A stretch of 64,000 bases of DNA from assembly GCA_017935565.1 (NCBI GenBank), contig JAGBHK010000041.1, positions 18,225 to 82,224 on the forward strand, read 5' to 3'. The translations under genes were made by a program, and so were the position numbers. Within the stretch, counting starts at the first letter, position 1, and the number at the start of each line of letters is the position of its first letter. The stretch is from Lachnospiraceae bacterium (GTDB lineage: Bacteria; Bacillota; Clostridia; Lachnospirales; Lachnospiraceae). Positions 60,686 through 64,000 of the stretch are shown in pieces. The notes under the pieces are model-generated. The model did not search any database, was not told where the DNA came from, and saw nothing but the letters and a program-made list of their open reading frames with translations.

Positions 60686-60708
60686 TTGACATTCTTTGTG
60701 CGACTTTT
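60686..60708 (+). repeat. right-end transposase binding site R2
   Basis: TTGACATTCTTTGTGCGAC on the plus strand, best full match to the consensus of L1, L2 and R1. It lies about 385 bases inside the right end. Confidence 0.7.
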
Positions 60709-60764
60709 TTTTAATTTTATTTAGTTTACTTTCTGTATGCATTGATTTTACTGAATAAAACGAA

Positions 60765-60798
60765 GTGAGAAACTAATTTTATGGTTTCTCACTTTTTG
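60765..60798 (+). terminator. terminator of the repressor gene
   Basis: Perfect stem GTGAGAAAC/GTTTCTCAC with a ten-base loop and TTTTTG. Confidence 0.85.
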
Positions 60799-60966
60799 TT
60801 TCTCACTCCCAGCTTAAAATTTTATTAAAATCACTTTTAAATTTTTATGATTTTAAACTCTGTATGTATTGATTTTAAGAAGTTTTAAAAATCTTTTAAA
60901 AATTTTAAACACTATTTTTAAACATAAAAAAAGATGATGTTTTTAGTCCATCACCTTCAATTTTTT
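60799..60966. other. AT-rich right-end region, no gene
   Basis: A stretch over 80 percent A+T with repeated TTTTAAA words, similar in texture to the sequence around 59720-59760 and 30840-30880. No coding frame. Such tracts may bend DNA near the phage end; I see no defined site. Confidence 0.45.
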
Positions 60967-60986
60967 CTTCGCACTTAAAATGACAA
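60967..60986 (-). repeat. right-end transposase binding site R3
   Basis: Minus strand TTGTCATTTTAAGTGCGAAG, one mismatch from L2. Orientation is opposite to R1 and R2. Confidence 0.65.
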
Positions 60987-61068
60987 TTATTTTTTTTCAA
61001 CACCTTTCAACCTCTCTATTTTCAAGGTCTTTCGGGATTATTCGGTTTTATTCGGATTTCCTCACTTT

Positions 61069-61093
61069 TTGACATTCTTTATGAGTATTCACA
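61069..61093 (+). repeat. right terminal transposase site R1
   Basis: TTGACATTCTTTATGAGT and on to the terminal ACA. Same length (25 bases) from motif start to phage end as L1 on the left. Confidence 0.8.
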
Positions 61094-61228
61094 CCAATTT
61101 CCATAACAATTATAATGGTGTAATGTAACTTCTTCTGCATATTCATTTATTTTAATCATTATCCCATCAGCCCAGGCATAGATAATGTTTCGCTTCCATC
61201 CATCAGATATTAAAGCAACCTTCTTCAT
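61094..61228 (-). pseudogene. diguanylate cyclase, 5' part (split by prophage), with right CCAAT duplication
   Basis: The first 45 codons (MKKVALISDGWKRNIIYAWA ... NCYGNW) of the cyclase whose remainder is at 28284-30008. GGAGG lies before ATG 61228. It begins the LacI-type sensor domain. After the Trp codon the reading frame enters the phage end and stops four codons later. The bases 61094-61098 (CCAAT) are the right copy of the target duplication. Confidence 0.92.
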
Positions 61229-61311
61229 ACCGAAACCTCCATTTACATATCTGTATTTCCAATCACGACTAACTATTTTTTCATTATACCACATACACAC
61301 AAAAAATAAAA

Positions 61312-61337
61312 GACCTCTATCAAATATGATAGGGGTC
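61312..61337 (-). terminator. terminator after hisJ-like gene
   Basis: Stem GACCtCTATCA/TGATAGgGGTC with a 4-base loop, followed on the minus strand by TTTTATTTTTT. Confidence 0.85.
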
Positions 61338-61343
61338 CTTAGA

Positions 61344-62135
61344 CTACTTATGCTTTATATCAATAGATTCTAATAAATTTAAATCGTATTTTTTAGCAAG
61401 TTCAATACATTTACTTATCGCTGGCTTATTATCGTAATGCTTTGGATTATGAACATCCATACCAATAATTACATCATTTTGATGTTTTCCCGCTATTTTA
61501 AAGAATTTATCCGACGGATACTGGATTCCTCTAACTAAACCAAGCATATTGATTTCTAATGGAACATTACACGCTTTTGCAGCTATACAAATTTTCTCAA
61601 ATCCTTCATCAAGAAGTTCTGCAGCATTCTCTCCAACATAACGTGGTAAATCTGGATGTGCTACATACATAAATTTTCCTGTTTTAATACCCTCAATAAC
61701 ATAATCAACATATAAATCCAAATATTTTTTATCCTTAAAATCACCACCGAGATATATACCATGCTGTTCATCAGGTGTAAAATGCTGTCCCAAAATCATA
61801 TACTCCACAGGATAATCTTTACAAAAATCTATTAACTTATCAAAATATTCTGGAAAATATTCTGTTTCTAATCCTGCATAGATATCTATGTCATTCTTAT
61901 ACTCTTCACGAAGTTTATCAATTGATGCAAAGTATCCGTCTGCGTCATTAATATCCATTCTCATACCTGATTTAAATCCATTTGGATAAAATGTATGTTC
62001 AGAAAAACCCATTACCTTAAATCCTGCTGCAATTGCAGCTTCAACATACTCTCTGTCTTCTCCACAAGCATGTCCGCATCTTGTTGTGTGCGTATGATAA
62101 TTTGCCCAAATTGTTTCATTATATTTTTTTTCCAT
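61344..62135 (-). CDS. hisJ: PHP-domain histidinol-phosphatase family protein
   Basis: 263 residues. PHP metal ligands: NYHTHTTRCGHA, GFSEHTF, GLETEYF, LGQHF, VAHPDLPR, GMDVHNPKH. Removes phosphate from L-histidinol phosphate in the HisJ/HisK branch; other PHP phosphatases look alike and no his operon is seen, so the substrate is probable rather than certain. AGGAG precedes the start. Confidence 0.8.
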   Translation of the reverse strand: MEKKYNETIWANYHTHTTRCGHACGEDREYVEAAIAAGFKVMGFSEHTFYPNGFKSGMRMDINDADGYFASIDKLREEYKNDIDIYAGLETEYFPEYFDKLIDFCKDYPVEYMILGQHFTPDEQHGIYLGGDFKDKKYLDLYVDYVIEGIKTGKFMYVAHPDLPRYVGENAAELLDEGFEKICIAAKACNVPLEINMLGLVRGIQYPSDKFFKIAGKHQNDVIIGMDVHNPKHYDNKPAISKCIELAKKYDLNLLESIDIKHK

Positions 62136-62143
62136 AAATTCTC

Positions 62144-63388
62144 CTAATTTGTTACTTCTTCTAAAAATATATTTCCATCATTAGAAGATGATTCAGTTTC
62201 ACTAGTTTCAGTCTCACTAGTTTGTGTTTCTTCATTTTGTGTAGTTGTCTCATCAGTTGTTTCATCAGTTGTTGTTTCTGTTTCAGAACTTGGTTCTGTA
62301 ACTATTGGAATCGTTGTTGTTTCCTCTTCTTCAACAACAACTTTCACAATTACTTCAACATAACTTCCGATTGCATCGGTCACACTAACAATAATATTAT
62401 CATAAATTCCTGCCTTGTTCAAATCCAAATTTTTAGATAAAACAATTTTATTAGAAATATCATTACCACATGTATCCTTGGCTTTAAAATGCTTTAATAC
62501 TTCTAAAGCATCACTACCTTTTTTTACAGTAATTGACTTTGATTTAGGATATGTAATCGAAGCACCATACTTATGCCATGGATTATTAGGGTCCGGGTCA
62601 GTAGGGTCCCATCCCTTATGTGGACTATTTTCTGGAATCTTGATTGTTTCAGGTTTACCAAGTGGTCCCGGATTATTCTTATCATCGTAAATAATAACCG
62701 TTGTGCCAATTGGACAATTATCCATTAACCATTTTGCATCAATGACTGTCATTCGAATACATCCCTGAGAGGCTGGTGAACCAAGTTTATTGTATTCCTG
62801 CCATTTAAGTGTATCGTTTGATGCCGTATAATAAGGAACGGAATGGAATAATGTAGAACCAACTATTCTGTATGAATACTGTCCGTATACATTTCCAAAT
62901 AACAATCTCCATTTATAATTATTAATAGTTTTATATGTTCCAAGAGGTGTGCTATCTAATTCTAATCCACACGAAACAGTCATAGCTTTATGTGGTACAG
63001 TAAATTGACCATTTTCATCCTTTTTATAAACTGTAACACAATTTGCAGCTCTATTAATTTTAATCAAATAATTATATGTTACTGGAATATATTCCTTTGT
63101 CGTTTCTTCCTCTGTTGTTTCTTCTTCTGTTGTTGTTTCAGTAGTTTCTGAAGTTTCAGATGAAGATTGTGATTCCTCTGTACTAGATTTAGTTTCTTCT
63201 GAAGAAAAATCACTATTTTCGCTACTTTCTATATTTTGATTTGCATTGTTTTTTGTTGTCTCAACAGGTTCTTTAGTACCTATATTATCATTTGACATAT
63301 GTATCCCTAAAGCAACCATACATGCCGCAATAATCAACGCACATGTAGTTAATATTAAAACCTTATTTTTTATAATAAATTCTTTCAT
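62144..63388 (-). CDS. L,D-transpeptidase (YkuD) with Ser/Thr stalk and Ig-like end
   Basis: 414 residues. N-terminal membrane anchor (about 7-28), Ser/Thr/Glu stalk (about 35-105), YkuD catalytic domain (about 110-250) with His in LFHSVPYY and SQGCIRM carrying the Cys nucleophile, an Ig-like cell-adhesion-type region (about 280-355), and a Thr/Glu-rich tail. Makes 3-3 crosslinks or attaches proteins to peptidoglycan. ATG 63388 follows GGAG; a TTG four codons before is unlikely. Confidence 0.9.
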   Translation of the reverse strand: MKEFIIKNKVLILTTCALIIAACMVALGIHMSNDNIGTKEPVETTKNNANQNIESSENSDFSSEETKSSTEESQSSSETSETTETTTEEETTEEETTKEYIPVTYNYLIKINRAANCVTVYKKDENGQFTVPHKAMTVSCGLELDSTPLGTYKTINNYKWRLLFGNVYGQYSYRIVGSTLFHSVPYYTASNDTLKWQEYNKLGSPASQGCIRMTVIDAKWLMDNCPIGTTVIIYDDKNNPGPLGKPETIKIPENSPHKGWDPTDPDPNNPWHKYGASITYPKSKSITVKKGSDALEVLKHFKAKDTCGNDISNKIVLSKNLDLNKAGIYDNIIVSVTDAIGSYVEVIVKVVVEEEETTTIPIVTEPSSETETTTDETTDETTTQNEETQTSETETSETESSSNDGNIFLEEVTN

Positions 63389-63420
63389 AAATTGCTCCAA
63401 TTTAATTATTTGCTACAAAA

Positions 63421-63449
63421 AAGGAAATGTTGAACCTCAACATTTCCTT
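63421..63449 (-). terminator. terminator of the tRNA operon
   Basis: Stem AAGGAAATGTTGA/CAACATTTCCTT with a short loop; TTTTTTG follows on the minus strand. Confidence 0.85.
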
Positions 63450-63460
63450 CTCTTAGCTAA

Positions 63461-63544
63461 TGCCGGCGACCGGAATCGAACCGGTACTGTATTGCTACAA
63501 CGGGATTTTAAGTCCCGCGCGTCTGCCAGTTCCGCCACGCCGGC
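63461..63544 (-). tRNA. tRNA-Leu (TAA)
   Basis: Cloverleaf on the minus strand with acceptor GCCGGCG, anticodon loop CTTAAAA (TAA), a long variable arm as expected for Leu, and T-loop GGTTCGATT. Confidence 0.93.
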
Positions 63545-63562
63545 ATAAGTCTTTCGACTTAA

Positions 63563-63635
63563 TGGGACCAACAGGGCTCGAACCTGTGACCCTCTGCTTG
63601 TAAGGCAGATGCTCTCCCAGCTGAGCTATGATCCC
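63563..63635 (-). tRNA. tRNA-Val (TAC)
   Basis: Acceptor GGGATCA, D-arm AGCTCAGCTGGGAGAGC, anticodon loop CTTACAA (TAC), T-loop GGTTCGAGC. Confidence 0.93.
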
Positions 63636-63672
63636 TTGGGATATGTAATTTATATGTACTTTTCAGTACAAA

Positions 63673-63746
63673 CGACCCGGATGGGGTTCGAACCCACGAC
63701 CTCCGCCGTGACAGGGCGGCGCTCTAACCAGCTGAGCCACCGGGCC
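63673..63746 (-). tRNA. tRNA-Asp (GTC)
   Basis: Acceptor GGCCCGG, D-arm GGCTCAGCTGG, anticodon loop CTGTCAC (GTC), T-loop GGTTCGAAC. Confidence 0.93.
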
Positions 63747-63785
63747 ATATATTATTTATCTTTTGGAACCTTTGTTCTGGGTAAG

Positions 63786-63859
63786 TGGACCTTCAGGGAC
63801 TTGAACCCGGGACCGACCGGTTATGAGCCGGTTGCTCTAACCAACTGAGCTAAAGGTCC
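63786..63859 (-). tRNA. tRNA with CAT anticodon (Met, or Ile2 if lysidine-modified)
   Basis: Acceptor GGACCTT, D-arm AGCTCAGTTGG, anticodon loop CTCATAA, T-loop GGTTCAAGT. The acceptor lacks the initiator mismatch, so it is not initiator tRNA. Elongator Met is likely; the Ile2 option needs a covariance-model score. Confidence 0.9.
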
Positions 63860-63871
63860 AAAATTTTTGAA

Positions 63872-63943
63872 AGCCGATGATCGGACTCGAACCGATAACC
63901 TGCTGATTACAAATCAGCTGCTCTGCCGTTGAGCCACATCGGC
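63872..63943 (-). tRNA. tRNA-Thr (TGT)
   Basis: Acceptor GCCGATG, D-arm GGCTCAACGGC, anticodon loop TTTGTAA (TGT), T-loop GGTTCGAGT. Confidence 0.93.
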
Positions 63944-63983
63944 ATGTTGCGAGCCTCAGTGACGCTGATCACTTCCACTCAGA

Positions 63984-64000
63984 TGACCCCAACGAGATTC
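63984..64000 (-). tRNA. partial tRNA cut by the window edge
   Basis: The last 17 bases read on the minus strand as the start of a T-arm (GAATCTCGTT) and 3' acceptor GGGGTCA. The anticodon lies outside the window. Confidence 0.5.

Larger units (their letters stand above)
30014..61093. mobile_element. Mu-like transposable siphovirus prophage, 31,080 bp
   Basis: Ends TGT...ACA flanked by a 5 bp direct duplication, inserted in a diguanylate cyclase gene. It carries a DDE transposase and MuB-like ATPase, Mor and GemA/Gp16 regulators, a Gp27-type small terminase, an SPP1-like portal and head, and a long-tail module with tape measure. No module is clearly missing, so it may be inducible. Morphogenesis genes are SPP1/HK97-like rather than Mu-myovirus-like: no contractile sheath or baseplate genes are seen. 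All but the repressor, one small gene and two silent fibre cassettes are on the minus strand. Confidence 0.95.

Noticed and set aside
61079-61300. A separate 73-residue gene
   Set aside because: It is the 5' fragment of the cyclase from ATG 61228; the last codons and the stop come from the phage end and the upstream part lacks a start signal.

Overview
The window is AT-rich, almost every gene lies on the minus strand, and ribosome binding sites are strong GGAGG types. Housekeeping genes (rlmD, pcrA, yerC, hslO, a UPF0340 gene, an L,D-transpeptidase, a tRNA cluster) together with DUF5688 and DUF1836 proteins point to a Clostridia chromosome, most likely Lachnospiraceae. This is inferred from gene content; no 16S gene is present.

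Region 1 (1-12.9 kb) is accessory. It holds a membrane coiled-coil protein, DUF5688, a VirD4/TraG-like ATPase, a ClpP-like protease, two small proteins and RadC. A defence- or toxin-like block follows: a PD-(D/E)XK-like nuclease, a zinc metallopeptidase, a RES-domain protein, an sce7725/sce7726 pair, and a STAND (NB-ARC + TPR-like) NTPase split by one in-frame TAA.

Region 2 (13-30 kb) is host core: rlmD, a transglutaminase lipoprotein, pcrA/uvrD, DUF1836, yerC, a CAP-domain protein, hslO, a methyltransferase, an SGNH-fold protein with an acidic tandem-repeat tail, a PilZ protein, UPF0340, a plsC-like acyltransferase whose last codons come from a folded palindromic repeat element, and the 3' part of a diguanylate cyclase gene.

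Region 3 (30014-61093) is a complete-looking 31,080 bp Mu-like transposable siphovirus prophage. It sits in the diguanylate cyclase gene between a 5 bp target duplication (CCAAT), and its ends begin TGT and finish ACA. Removing it restores a 619-codon frame. Reading leftwards on the minus strand: S24 repressor (plus strand) with face-to-face promoters; MuB-like ATPase; small genes; GH25/CW_7 endolysin; small genes; an HTH protein; MuA-like DDE transposase; AbrB-like protein; GemA/Gp16; Mor; a terminator/promoter switch; holin-like genes; Gp27-like small terminase; large terminase; portal; head protein with a RelA-like C-terminal domain; scaffold; capsid; connectors; a duplicated Tad2-like (DUF2829) protein; tail tube; frameshifted tail chaperones; tape measure; baseplate/fibre protein.

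The most notable systems are in the prophage. (a) At 30.17-32.58 kb a tyrosine recombinase lies among four alternative fibre C-terminal cassettes, each starting at the same 16 bp site that encodes INSNL. The sites are in alternating orientation and the cassettes sit tail to tail, which is a shufflon-like receptor-binding switch in a Mu-like phage. (b) Two pistol self-cleaving ribozymes, at 56931-56997 and 55693-55759, punctuate the early transcript. The first starts one base after the endolysin stop codon, the second lies before the HTH-transposase genes. (c) A candidate Mor-dependent promoter has its -10 box at the edge of a terminator stem, so transcripts from upstream should stop while transcripts starting there should escape.

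Region 4 (61.1-64 kb) is host again: the 5' fragment of the diguanylate cyclase, a HisJ-type PHP phosphatase, an L,D-transpeptidase and a tRNA cluster (Leu-TAA, Val-TAC, Asp-GTC, CAT, Thr-TGT, and one cut by the window end).
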